Assembly: GCF_000248055.1 (NCBI RefSeq)
Contig: NZ_BAFC01000062.1
Coordinates: forward strand, 22,184-86,183
Direction of reading: 5' to 3'
From: Gordonia sputi NBRC 100414
Lineage (GTDB): Bacteria; Actinomycetota; Actinomycetes; Mycobacteriales; Mycobacteriaceae
DNA length: 64,000 bases
This document shows, in pieces, positions 38,416-48,100 of this stretch. The notes under the pieces were generated by a model. It made no database searches, was not told the DNA's origin, and saw only the letters and a list, made by a program, of their open reading frames with translations. Position 1 is the first letter of the stretch. Every line of letters starts with the position of its first letter. A program made the position numbers and the translations under genes.

Positions 38416-38901
38416 TCACGTCGGCTCGAGCCGGTAGAAGTGGATCGTGCGCTCGTCCGCCCACTGTTCGTAATCGCGGTAGGCGGGCCACACCGCAATT
38501 GCCCTGGGCCAGAGAGCGGTTCGCTCCGACTCGGACAGGCGCTGGGCGTGTACCGACTGTGTTTGGCTACCAATGGTGATGGTCGCGCTTGGTGTTGCTT
38601 CGAGGTTGTATGACCATGCGGGCCGGCGGTTTTGGCCGAAGTTCGATGCGACGACGATGTAGTCGTTGCCGTCCTCGATGTAGATGAGAGGCGTCGTTCG
38701 TGGCTGGCGGCTTCGACGTCCCGTCGTGGTGAGGATCAGCTGGGGCAGAAGTGCGCGGGGTACGAGGTGTAGCCGCCCGCCGGTCAGTCGGGCGATCGAA
38801 CGATCAAGCGGCACCGAGCGCCGCATGACCTGGGACACAGTCTTATTGGTGCCCATCCGCTGGAGCAGGCTCGTAGCCGTCAGTGTTCCCCTCGGTGTCA
38901 T
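38416..38901 (-). CDS. Nitroreductase/deazaflavin-dependent oxidoreductase (DDN-like)
   Basis: About 161 aa from ATG 38901 (a shorter start at 38856 is possible). The motif LILTTTGRRSRQPRTTPLIYIEDGNDYIVVASNFGQNRRPAWSYNLEATPSATI matches the F420-dependent Ddn/Fgd-type split-barrel family (DUF385). C-terminal Trp/Tyr residues (WPRAIAVWPAYRDYEQW) are also typical. The substrate is unknown; such enzymes use F420H2 in mycobacteria. Divergent from the HxlR remnant. Confidence 0.88.
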   Translation of the reverse strand: MTPRGTLTATSLLQRMGTNKTVSQVMRRSVPLDRSIARLTGGRLHLVPRALLPQLILTTTGRRSRQPRTTPLIYIEDGNDYIVVASNFGQNRRPAWSYNLEATPSATITIGSQTQSVHAQRLSESERTALWPRAIAVWPAYRDYEQWADERTIHFYRLEPT

Positions 38902-39001
38902 CGCCGCGCTCCTGCCCGTCGGTCCGAGTATTCGACGTATGCCTGTCCCGAACGCGTGCGTCCTTCGATCTCGCCATGCCAGTGGTATCCGGCGATGTAG
39001 C

Positions 39002-39232
39002 CCATGCCCGCTTACAGCCAATGAGTCGGTGCGATTGTCCGACCTTCGTCGCCGAATTCCCGAGGCGTCTCCGACGACGATGTCTCAGCGGCTCGACGAG
39101 CTGGTTGACGCGAGGATCGTCACCAAAGGACGCTCGGGCTACCGGTTGACGACGCACGGCGCAGCGCTTCTGGTCAGCCTGGGGCCACTCGAGTTATGGG
39201 CGAAGTCGTGGAAATTGGCGCACCGTGATTGA
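39002..39232 (+). pseudogene. 5'-truncated HxlR-family regulator
   Basis: The last 70 residues of an open frame match the winged-helix core of HxlR regulators: ANESVRLSDLRRRIPEASPTTMSQRLDELVDARIVTK, then SGYRLTTHGAALLVSLGPLELWAKSWK. Upstream of this the frame is not protein-like and the first helices are missing, so the gene appears broken. It lies divergently next to the DDN-type gene, the usual place for its regulator. Confidence 0.6.
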
Positions 39233-39317
39233 CTGCGGGCGAGCCCGAGCCAGTATCGACGTGAAGCGGGAATGTGCCCGCGCGTCTCTGAGCGCATCAA
39301 GCTAGGCGTCGTCCGGG

Positions 39318-39905
39318 TTGTTCTTTGGATCAGCTACGCTCGTGCTCATGGTGGCTGGCTGTGACGCGTCAGACTCGAATCACGTTTGCCCCGGCCAACT
39401 TCCCGCTTCAAGCGGGCAACCAAGTCGATTCTTGTACTCACAAGTCGACCCGCCACCGAAAGCGGCTCCGCGGGTGTGGATTTCGGGGAAACCTAGCTAC
39501 AGGGTGCCGCCGGTTGTAGAGGTCTGGCCCGGCCCAGAGAATCGGGCCATCGAGTCGCCGCGCGATCCGAGTTGCATCAAATGGACTTGCTCGCCCAAGG
39601 ACTGGGATGGGCAGCTTGCAATTGATACAGATCGCGCCCCATTCGAAGTCGTCGTTACCCGATATCAAAGCGTAGGCGACGATGGTTTGCCTCGAGAATT
39701 GATGCAGCGGTGTCAGTACGGTCGAGGTTGCGAGCCGTGCTCGATTTACGAGGATGCTGATGACCGCGGGCTCGTAGTCGATCTGAGGGAATCAATCAAT
39801 ACAGATTACCCTTACATGCTGATCCAGCTCACATGGACGAATCAGTCGTCTAACGCCGGCTACGCTCGCGACAGTTTTGTCGTCCTGGCGGTCGAGGCTT
39901 TGTGA
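39318..39905 (+). CDS. Predicted lipoprotein of unknown function
   Basis: 195 aa from TTG 39318, the only start after an in-frame stop. A short hydrophobic stretch leads to the lipobox LMVAGC (Cys15), but no basic residues precede it, unusual for a signal peptide. Several Cys (CIKWTC, CQYGRGCEPC) suggest disulfides. The final part, LIQLTWTNQSSNAGYARDSFVVLAVEAL, looks like a beta strand-rich domain. No family is recognised. Codon use is less GC-biased than in core genes. Confidence 0.6.
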   Translation: MFFGSATLVLMVAGCDASDSNHVCPGQLPASSGQPSRFLYSQVDPPPKAAPRVWISGKPSYRVPPVVEVWPGPENRAIESPRDPSCIKWTCSPKDWDGQLAIDTDRAPFEVVVTRYQSVGDDGLPRELMQRCQYGRGCEPCSIYEDADDRGLVVDLRESINTDYPYMLIQLTWTNQSSNAGYARDSFVVLAVEAL

Positions 39906-40048
39906 TGCCAACCAGGTTGATCGAGTTTCGGCACTGAATATCGCTGTTTCATCAAGGCCCCACGATGTGTGTCTGCCACCGCCGCGACGGCCCGAGGGCA
40001 TCGCGATCTTGCCGTCCAACCGCGATCACGCGAGTGACCTCCGCATGC

Positions 40049-40807
40049 CTATCCCCCGAACCGCCAGGCCAGCGCGGCGCCGACGGCACCGATGCCATTG
40101 GCGGCCCAGTGCAAGGCGATGGGAGCGAGCAGACTGTCGCTGCGCACGCGGAGCCATCCGAGAAGCACGCCCGCTGCTGCCGTGACGGCGACAGCCACCA
40201 CGACACCGATGACCTGTGAGAACACGGTCTGTCCGAAGAGGTCTGACAGGCCCGCGTTGCCCGCGGTGAGCCCGAGCGACGTGACCACATGCCAACAGCC
40301 GAAGAGCACGGCTTGGATCAGCAGGGCGCGGGTGGGCGTCGTGAGTCGACGCAGCGAGCCGAACAGCACACCCCGGAAGAACAACTCCTCGGGCAGCACC
40401 GTCTGGAACGGAATCACGACGAACGCAGCCAGTAGCGCGTGTCCGAGGTCGCGATAGGCGTCGTTCTGAAACAGCTCGCGTGTCGGCGGAATGGCGACGC
40501 CGACAACGACCACAACAACGACCGCAAGGACGATGACCAACGCGTATCGTCCGCCGCTGCGCAGGCCCGCACGGCCGAGGCCCAGGTCCTCGTGAGTGAG
40601 CCCCGCGGCGAGCGCGATGGACACTGCAACCACCGCGGCGACCGTCACCAACCATTCGACGCCCGGAAAGTGCAGAAAATGAGCGCACATCTGCGCGGTC
40701 AGCATTAACGCGGCACCAACAATTGGCACCAACCACAGTCGACGACGCTTTCGAGAATCGGGCAAGCGTGAGCTCGCGGATGAGACATTGTCGTTGCGGC
40801 TCACCAC
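40049..40807 (-). CDS. CPBP-family intramembrane metalloprotease (type II CAAX-like)
   Basis: 252 aa, mostly membrane helices (seven or eight). The family motifs are PEELFFRGVLFG (EExxxR), FGCWHV and LHWAANGIG, which supply the metal-binding Glu and His residues of the Rce1/CPBP fold. In bacteria such proteins process or degrade membrane proteins and peptides, sometimes giving bacteriocin self-immunity. The start is GTG 40807. It diverges from the hydrolase gene with a gap of about 46 bp, so promoters overlap. Confidence 0.9.
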   Translation of the reverse strand: MVSRNDNVSSASSRLPDSRKRRRLWLVPIVGAALMLTAQMCAHFLHFPGVEWLVTVAAVVAVSIALAAGLTHEDLGLGRAGLRSGGRYALVIVLAVVVVVVVGVAIPPTRELFQNDAYRDLGHALLAAFVVIPFQTVLPEELFFRGVLFGSLRRLTTPTRALLIQAVLFGCWHVVTSLGLTAGNAGLSDLFGQTVFSQVIGVVVAVAVTAAAGVLLGWLRVRSDSLLAPIALHWAANGIGAVGAALAWRFGG

Positions 40808-40853
40808 GGTAGCGTCGCACAGGTTTAGGATTCACGAGTCACATCGATGTCCG

Positions 40854-42778
40854 ATGACCACGAAGGGTGCCCAGGTGCCAGACAAGCCAGCGACCGGCTC
40901 CGAGCACGACGCGTCGTCGAAGACCAGTACCTCGGGTCCTACACCCGACGGTGACGGCCAACTCGCCGAGCCCAGCACTGTCGACAGCAAAGCGGCAGCC
41001 GACGCCAAGCCCGCCGTCGAGAACAAGGCGGACCAAGACAGCAAGCCCGCCGTCGAGACCAAGGCGAGCTCCCATAGCAAGCCCGACGCCGAAGACGAGC
41101 ACGGCAAGTCGTCGCACGGCTGGTCGTCGAAGCTACGACACGCGGCGCTGGCCTATGCGCATCGGATCAGTTTCGCCGGGCTCATGTTCGCGACGGTCTT
41201 CCTCTGGTTGTCGACGACGCCGTCGTTGCTGCCGCGCGGTCCGTTGTTTCAGGGTGTCGTGTCGGGTGGCGCTGCGGCAGTTGGCTATTGCGTCGGGGTG
41301 TTCATCGCCTGGCTGGTGCGGTACATGCTGTCTCGCTCGCAGCGGTGGCCGTCGCTGAAGCGAAACTATTGGATAGCGCTGGGTGTGATCGCGCTCATCG
41401 GCACGGTCGTGATGCTGTATTGGTATTCGCGGTGGCAGACCGAGATTCGCAATCTGATGGGTGTCGAAAACCTCACCTGGACGGCGTATCCGATCATCGC
41501 GGTGTTCGCTGTGCTCGTCTTCGTGCTGCTGATGGTGATCGGGCAAGCATGGGCGAGTCTCGTGACATGGCTTGTGCGACAGCTCAGAAAGATCGCTCCG
41601 CCGCGCGTTGCCGCTGTCGCGGGCCTGCTCGTGGTCGCGCTGCTGACGGTGTTCATCCTCAACGGTGTTGTCGCGAAGTATTCGATGAAGGCGCTCAACA
41701 GCACCTTCGCGTCCGCCAACGATGAGGTGCGGCCCAACACCGCTCCCCCGACGTCCGGGTTGCGATCGGGTGGCCCCGGGTCGCTGGTGACGTGGGAGTC
41801 GCTTGGGCGTGAGGGTCGCGTAATCGTCTCCAACGGACCGGATGTCGCGAAGCTGTCGGAGTTCAACAAGCAACCGGCCATGGAGCCGATCCGAGCGTTC
41901 GTCGGACTGGGTTCCGGCGACAATCTGCGCGCCAACGCGCAGTTGGCTGCCGACGAACTCGTGCGCGCAGGTGGCTTGAAGCGCAAGGTGATCGCGATCG
42001 GCTCGACGACCGGATCGGTTGGCTCAACAAGGCGACCATCGACTCGCTCGAGTACATGTACAACGGCGACGTCGCGACGGTGGCGATGCAGTATTCGTAT
42101 CTGCCGAGCTGGATCTCGTTCATCGTCGACAAGGAACGTGCCCGCCAGGCGGGTGCGTCACTGTTCGAAGCTGTCGACGCCAAGGTGCGCGAGCTTCCCG
42201 AAGCGGAGCGTCCCAAGCTCGTCGTCTTCGGCGAAAGTCTCGGATCCTTCGGCGCCGAAGCGGCTTTCGGTACGGTCCCGACCGTCACCGCGCGTACCGA
42301 CGGCGCGCTGCTCTCCGGTCCGACGTTCAGCAACACGCTCTGGAACGATGCAACCGCGGGCCGCGACAAGGGATCACCGCAGTGGCTGCCGATCTACAAC
42401 AACGGCAGGCAGGTGCGCTTCATCGCCGACGAGAAGGATCTCGATCGGCCCGACGCACCGTGGGACTACTCGCGCATGGTCTATCTGCAGCACGCATCCG
42501 ACCCCATCGCCTGGTGGTCGCCGCAACTCATTCTGCGCGAACCGGATTGGCTCAAGGAACAGCGCGGCAGGGACGTCATCAGCGCGACCCACTGGATTCC
42601 GTTCGTCACCTTCCTCCAGGTGTCGGCCGACATGGCGGTGTCGGTCAACGTCCCCGACGGCCACGGCCACAACTATCAGTCGGCCATCCCCTACGCCTGG
42701 GCACGCATCCTGCAGCCGCCCGGCTGGACGGACGAGAAGACGCAGCAACTCGAGCCGCGACTGCACCGCGACGGGTAG
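40854..42778 (+). pseudogene. Alpha/beta-hydrolase membrane protein (Abhydrolase_9 type), frameshifted
   Basis: A disordered acidic/Lys-rich start (about 1-95, with 'KPAVE.KA' repeats) is followed by four membrane helices and a hydrolase domain. The first frame is protein-like to about 42018 (..KVIAIGSTTGS), then turns Ser/Arg-rich; the continuation, GWLNKATIDSLEYMYNGDVATV.., is in the +1-shifted frame ending at 42778. Family members read '..TTGTGW(V/L)..' here, so one base (a G in the GGATCGGTTGG run, 42017-42019) seems missing. Catalytic Ser in GESLGSFG, His in DGHGHNY. This is either a sequencing error or a true mutation. Confidence 0.8.
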
Positions 42779-42823
42779 TACGTGGGTGCCCGGGTCAGGC
42801 GCCGGGGTACTCGGTCAGGCAGC

Positions 42824-43252
42824 TTAGTCGGCGATGTCGAAGGCGGCGATGACCTTCGTCGGCGTCAGCCGCACGAGCGCCTCGCCGGGCACGGCATTGC
42901 GCTTGCCGAACTGCTCGGCAAGGTCGGGACCCATGTACCGCTCGGCGATTGCCGTGGCTGTGCGCAGGAGGTCGTCCGGGTCGTCGTCGAAGCTGACGGT
43001 GCCCTGGACCTGCACGAACGAGAAGGGCGGCTTCTCGTCGTCGACGACGATTGTCGCTCGCGAATCACGTTGCAGCGCTCGACCTTTCGATGTGTCCACG
43101 CCGGTGTTGAACACCAGCGCGCCGTCTTCGACGATGAACCAGATCGGTGTGACCAGCGCTCGACCGTCCTTCGACACCCAGGCGATCTTGCCGGTTCGTG
43201 TTCCGGTGGTGAGGAATTCGACGACCTGGTCGGTCAGCTCGGCTGTGGACAT
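42824..43252 (-). CDS. PPOX-class F420-dependent oxidoreductase
   Basis: 142-aa split-barrel protein of the pyridoxamine-oxidase-like, F420/FMN-binding class. Recognisable segments: GKIAWVSKDGRALVTPIWFIVEDGALVFNTG, KGRALQRDSRATIVVDDEKPPFSFVQVQGTVSF, and a C-terminal RLTPTKVIAAFD. The substrate is unknown. ATG 43252. It is followed on the same strand, upstream, by the TetR gene 83 bp away. Confidence 0.92.
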   Translation of the reverse strand: MSTAELTDQVVEFLTTGTRTGKIAWVSKDGRALVTPIWFIVEDGALVFNTGVDTSKGRALQRDSRATIVVDDEKPPFSFVQVQGTVSFDDDPDDLLRTATAIAERYMGPDLAEQFGKRNAVPGEALVRLTPTKVIAAFDIAD

Positions 43253-43335
43253 GGCTCAGGTACCTTTCGTCCGGTGATGTCGGTTGTGCGGCGGTAGAGC
43301 GCAGCGGTAGATCCACCACCAGGGTAGGTCGTGTG

Positions 43336-44013
43336 TCAGGCCAGGCGCTGATACGTCGCGATGAACATGTCGACACAGACGTCCCGGATGTCGGAGACGT
43401 CTGCGGCCGGTGCCCCGGCGTCGGTTGCGATGTACCAGTCGACGAGGAGCTGCGTGAGAGCACCGATCAATCCGACAGCGGCGAGCCGGAACCGCGCGGG
43501 TGGCTGCTCGTCGTCGAATGCGATGTCCATGGCCAGCTGGGCCCACGCATGGATGGCGTCCATCCGCAGTCGCTCGAGCGAGGCGTCGACTCCGACCACC
43601 TCCACGAGGATCACCCGCGCCATTCGACGGTCGCCGGTGAGGCATTCGAGCAGGGCGTCGAGTGCCACGCGGGTGAGTTCTGCGAGGCGCTGCTCGTTCG
43701 GTACATCGTTGGTGGTGGTGTCGGGGACCTGCAGGAGGCTCTCCCCCACGGCCGCGCGGCAGATGTCGACGCAGTGTTCGTACACGGCTGCCAGCAGCGC
43801 GCTTCTGTCGGCGAAGGATTCGTAGAAATAGCGCTGGGTGAGGCCGGCCTCGTCGCAGAGCCGCTTGACCGACACGTGACGAAAGCCCTCGCGGCCGAAC
43901 AGGTCCAGTCCGGCGTCGACAAATGCTGCTCGACGCCGCGCCTGCCGCTGCTCAGGCCCGGTCCCGGCGTACAGCCGCCCCGGAGGTCCGGGCTGGGAGG
44001 TCTCGAGTGTCAC
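43336..44013 (-). CDS. TetR-family transcriptional regulator
   Basis: 225 aa. The HTH domain (about 20-70) reads ARRRAAFVDAGLDLFGREGFRHVSVKRLCDEAGLTQRYFYESFADRSALL, standard for TetR. The rest is a helical ligand/dimer domain. GTG at 44013 has AGAGGAA upstream; the frame is open to 44271, but that part crosses the operator and divergent gene. It probably controls itself and the divergent fatty-acid-hydroxylase-like gene via the palindrome at 44134-44156. Confidence 0.92.
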   Translation of the reverse strand: MTLETSQPGPPGRLYAGTGPEQRQARRRAAFVDAGLDLFGREGFRHVSVKRLCDEAGLTQRYFYESFADRSALLAAVYEHCVDICRAAVGESLLQVPDTTTNDVPNEQRLAELTRVALDALLECLTGDRRMARVILVEVVGVDASLERLRMDAIHAWAQLAMDIAFDDEQPPARFRLAAVGLIGALTQLLVDWYIATDAGAPAADVSDIRDVCVDMFIATYQRLA

Positions 44014-44133
44014 GGATTCCTCTCTTGTCTCGTCGGTCTTGCTGGCCCTGTGTCCTGCTGGCCCTGTTCGTCTTGCTGGTGCTGTTTGTCTTGCCGACCG
44101 GCCGGCATGGACACGCCTCATCTGAGACGATAC

Positions 44134-44156
44134 TGTGTCAACATGAATCTGACACA
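44134..44156. promoter_or_regulatory. Putative TetR operator
   Basis: TGTGTCA-N9-TGACACA, a perfect 7-bp inverted repeat in the divergent TetR/desaturase region, with an additional TGTCAG half site at about 44163. Symmetry and position fit a TetR dimer site. Confidence 0.7.
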
Positions 44157-44194
44157 CTGCCGTGTCAGATAGCGGACCGGAGGTGACGCCCACG

Positions 44195-45136
44195 ATGCTC
44201 GACCTACTCCCCGACCCCATGAGGGAGCCGACGGTCCTCGCGATCCCGTTCTTCGTGACGATGCTGGCCATCGAGTGGTTCGCGGCCTACAAGCTCGAAG
44301 AATCCGACGACGACGGTCGGGCGCCGAAGGGTGCCTACGAGAAGCGCGATGCTCGCGCGAGTCTGTCGATGGGCGTCGTGTCGATCGCGACGAGCGCGGC
44401 GTGGAAACTGCTCGGGTTGCTCGTGTACACCGCCATCTTCGCCTACCTCGCGCCGTGGCACCTTCCGGTCACCGCCTGGTACACGTGGGTGATCGCGTTC
44501 CTCGGCGTCGACTTCTTGTTCTACTGGTCGCATCGGGTGTCGCATCGGGTGCGGCTGGTGTGGGCGACTCACCAAGCGCATCATTCGAGCGAGTACTTCA
44601 ACTTCGCGACGGCGCTGCGGCAGAAGTGGAATATCAGTGCAGCCCTTGTGATGTGGCTGCCACTCCCCCTCCTTGGTGTGCCGCCCGCGCTGGTGTTCGC
44701 TGCGTATTCGCTGAATCTGGTGTACCAGTTCTGGATTCACACCGAGCGCATCGACAAGATGTGGCGCCCTTTCGAATTCGTCTTCAACACGCCGTCGCAT
44801 CACAGGGTGCATCACGGGAGTGATCCGGAGTATCTCGACCGCAACTACGCAGGCACGCTGATCATCTGGGACAGGCTGTTTGGTTCGTTCGCGCCTGAAA
44901 CACACCGTCCCACATACGGACTCACCAAGCCGGTCGGCACGTACAACATCGTGAAGCTTCAAACACACGAGTACGCGAGCATCGCGCGCGACGTCCGTGC
45001 AGCGGCAAGCTGGCGTGCCCGCCTGGGTTACGTGTTCGGTCCTCCCGGGTGGGCGCCCTCAAGCGTCGCCGGAGCCGGCGCCACGGGAGCCGGAACAGTC
45101 GAAAGCGGTGACGGGCGCGTCAGCGCGCCATCGTGA
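44195..45136 (+). CDS. Sterol desaturase/fatty-acid hydroxylase superfamily protein
   Basis: 313-aa membrane enzyme with the di-iron His boxes HRVSH, HQAHH and HHRVHH, and an additional H in QFWIHTERI. Such enzymes hydroxylate or desaturate lipids using O2. Five or so membrane segments are seen. ATG 44195 follows a GGAGGTGA site; GTG starts at 44162 and 44183 are less likely. The last 17 nt overlap the convergent murJ 3' end. Confidence 0.92.
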   Translation: MLDLLPDPMREPTVLAIPFFVTMLAIEWFAAYKLEESDDDGRAPKGAYEKRDARASLSMGVVSIATSAAWKLLGLLVYTAIFAYLAPWHLPVTAWYTWVIAFLGVDFLFYWSHRVSHRVRLVWATHQAHHSSEYFNFATALRQKWNISAALVMWLPLPLLGVPPALVFAAYSLNLVYQFWIHTERIDKMWRPFEFVFNTPSHHRVHHGSDPEYLDRNYAGTLIIWDRLFGSFAPETHRPTYGLTKPVGTYNIVKLQTHEYASIARDVRAAASWRARLGYVFGPPGWAPSSVAGAGATGAGTVESGDGRVSAPS

Positions 45137-48100
45137 CCTGGCCGATCTGTACCTGGTAGCTGCCGTTTCCTGTGCTCGGCAGCGAGGTGAGCCAGACCAT
45201 CACGTAGCGGCTGCCCTGCGGATTCTCGACCGTCAGCGTCGTGCTCGGCTGGTCGACCGTGCCGGTTGCCACCGTCGAGGTCTGCGCGGCGGTCGGTGTT
45301 GCCGACGGTGCGGTGCGGATCTCGACGTTGAAGCCGGGCGTCGGCGTCTTGATGGTCATGGCCTTGACGCTCTGCTCACTGCCGAGGTCGAACATGAGGC
45401 CCATGCCGTTCTTGAGTCCACCGAAAGCCGCTGAGCCACGGTAACTGTCGCTGCGCCACGGCGGAGCGGCCCCACTGATCACGTTCTGCAGATTGACGGA
45501 ATTGTCCGGCGGCTGAGCGGAGAAGTCGACGATCGAGACCGCGTTGAGCGGGATCGCTGTGCCTGCGGCCGCCTGCGGTGGTGCGGAATTGCCCGGCGCG
45601 GCAGGCGCGGAGGTCGTCGGGAGGATCGAGTTGATGTTGGTGTTGCCCTCGTCGCCACCGAAAATGCCTGTGGCCCAGACGATCAGCGCGATGACAACGA
45701 ACAACGCGAGCAGCGCTGCGCCCGCGAGCAACCCGACGTTGCGTTTGCGAGCCGCAGCAGCCGGCGACGGTTCGTGAGCACCGATCCGCACCGGTGGCTC
45801 GTCGTCGTTGATGGCGGGCAGCATGTCGGTCGGGAGGTCGAGGACGGTTGCCTGGTCGAGGACGTGCTGGACGGTGCCTGCAGTGCGGATACCGCGTGCG
45901 CCGTCGAGTGCGCGCGATGCCACCGCCGAGATCTCGAAAGGTATGTCGGACTTGACCTCTCGCGGATCGATCGGCTCTCCGTCTGGGCCGGGGGAGGCGA
46001 TGGGGAGTCCGCCGACGGGCGTCGTCGTGTCGGCGGTGGTGACGAGGTGGTGTCCGGTCTCGCCGTCGAGTGGCCAGCGCGCGAGCAGTAGCGCGTACAG
46101 CACGGCGCCGAGTCCACGGACATCCGACGACTTGTCATCGCCCGCAAGGGTTCCCGGGAAGGCGAGTACGGCGTTGCCGTCGGTGCTGATCCGAATCCGG
46201 TCGGGATGATCGATGGAGAGCGCTCCGCCGGAACGGTGTGCGGCTTCGGCGGCGGCCGCAAGTGCACGGACGGCACGGGCGGCGCCGATGGGGGAGGGAC
46301 CAGAGCGTGCGACGTCGGCCAACGAAGAACCGGGCACCCATTCGGTGACGACGATGCCACCCGACGATCCACGCACGACGTCGAGAACACGCGCGACGCC
46401 AGCGGAGCTGATCTGGCCCAGTCGCAGAGTGCGGGTGAGAACGCCCTGGGGGCCGGAATCGCTTGCGCTCGGCTGATCTCCGCGCTCGGGCGGCGGTGCG
46501 AGCTGCTCGGCGTCGACGAAGGTCAGGCCGACCTCGCGGTCGAGGTTGATGTCCTGTGCGCGCCAGAACTGGAGGCCACGGGTGCCGCCGTGGGTGTCGA
46601 GGAGGCGGTAACGACCGCCGGCGACAGCCGCGCCGGGGATGAGACGCGGTCCGCGGCGCACGGGCGTGCCGAGTTCCTCGGGACGGTCGGGATCGGGGGT
46701 TGGTCCGCCGGTCTGTGAGGATGAGCGCGGCTCATTTGTCTTGGCCTGCTCACTCGTCGTGTCGGAGGACGTCTCGGACTGGGGGGTGGTCTTGACCTCG
46801 CTGCCACTCAAGCCGCTATCAGTCAAGCCGCTGTCAGTCACGCGTCGGACTCCTTTCCTGCGATACCGAATGTCTCGTGGTTCACGCGTTGGTGAGCCGA
46901 CCTCGAGACCCCGACCACCGGCTGCACCACCGCTGAGCACCGCATACGACTGCCAGGTCGCGGTACCGCGGTCGAATCGCCGGACCACTTGTACCTGACC
47001 AGAGTACGGGAGCGATTCATCGGCAGTGACCCGCGGAAACTGAACCGTGATGGTCGGCGACGATTCCGTGACCTGACCGGCAGGCGGTGCCAGAGCCGGG
47101 ATGAACCGGCCGAGCAAGCGGCGCACCGAATTGCCGATCGCCACAACGTCGGGCAGGCCTGCCGCCGACAGCCCCGCGTAGGTCACACCGAGCACCACGA
47201 CCGCAGTGATCAGCAGATACGCCAGCGAACCGAGCTTGCCCTCTGCCGTGCCCAGATAGTGCAGACCCGACAACTCGGCGACGACCCACACGATCGCAGC
47301 GACGCCGACCGAGACGATCAGCGTCACGATCGTCGTGCGCGCAACACCTTCGAGGCGTCGGTAGGCGAGGCGCTTACGAAGGAGGAAGTGTCCGACGATC
47401 GCGCCCGCGAGGTAGCCGAGACCGTTCGACAGCGACAGCCAACGGATCACCATGTGCGGATCGGAGAAGAGCACCGGACCCAGATACGACGACGCGATCT
47501 TGACGACGGTGATGCCGAGCGCGATCCACGTCGGAGTCCACGCGTCCTGCGCGGCGTAGAACACGCGGAGCTGGACGAGCGTGATGGCGTAGGGGATGAG
47601 CGTGAATGCGCCCCAGGCGAGGACCGAGCCGAGCTGCGAGGAGATCGAGGCGTCGAACTTGCCGAAGTTGAAGATCGCAATACCGATCGCCGGCCCGAAG
47701 AAGGTCATGAACGCGACCGTCGGGACCAGAGCGACCATTGTCAGGCGTGAGGCGAGGGAGAGATCGTCGACGACGGCGTCGCGGTTGTCGGCGGCGGCGT
47801 TACGGGACAGCCGCGGCATGATCGCGGTCAGGATGGTTACGCCGAGCACGCCGTAGGGGAGCTGGAGAAGCTGCCAGTGCGTCGCGTACACCGAGATGCC
47901 CGACGAGTCGGCGTGCGAGGCGATCCGATAGGTGATGACGAGTCCGACCTGCAGGATCGCGACGTAGCCGACGATCGCGACCGCCTGGCGCCCGAAGGCA
48001 CGCAACCGCGCGTCGATGCCCCACTGGAGCTTCAGCCGCACCCCGGCACGACGAAGCCACGGGATCAGAATGCACGCCTGCAGAACGACGCCGAGCGTGG

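Noticed and set aside
34455..45119. Integrated phage or transposon
   Set aside because: No integrase, transposase, structural phage gene, tRNA boundary or terminal repeat could be found in the segment.
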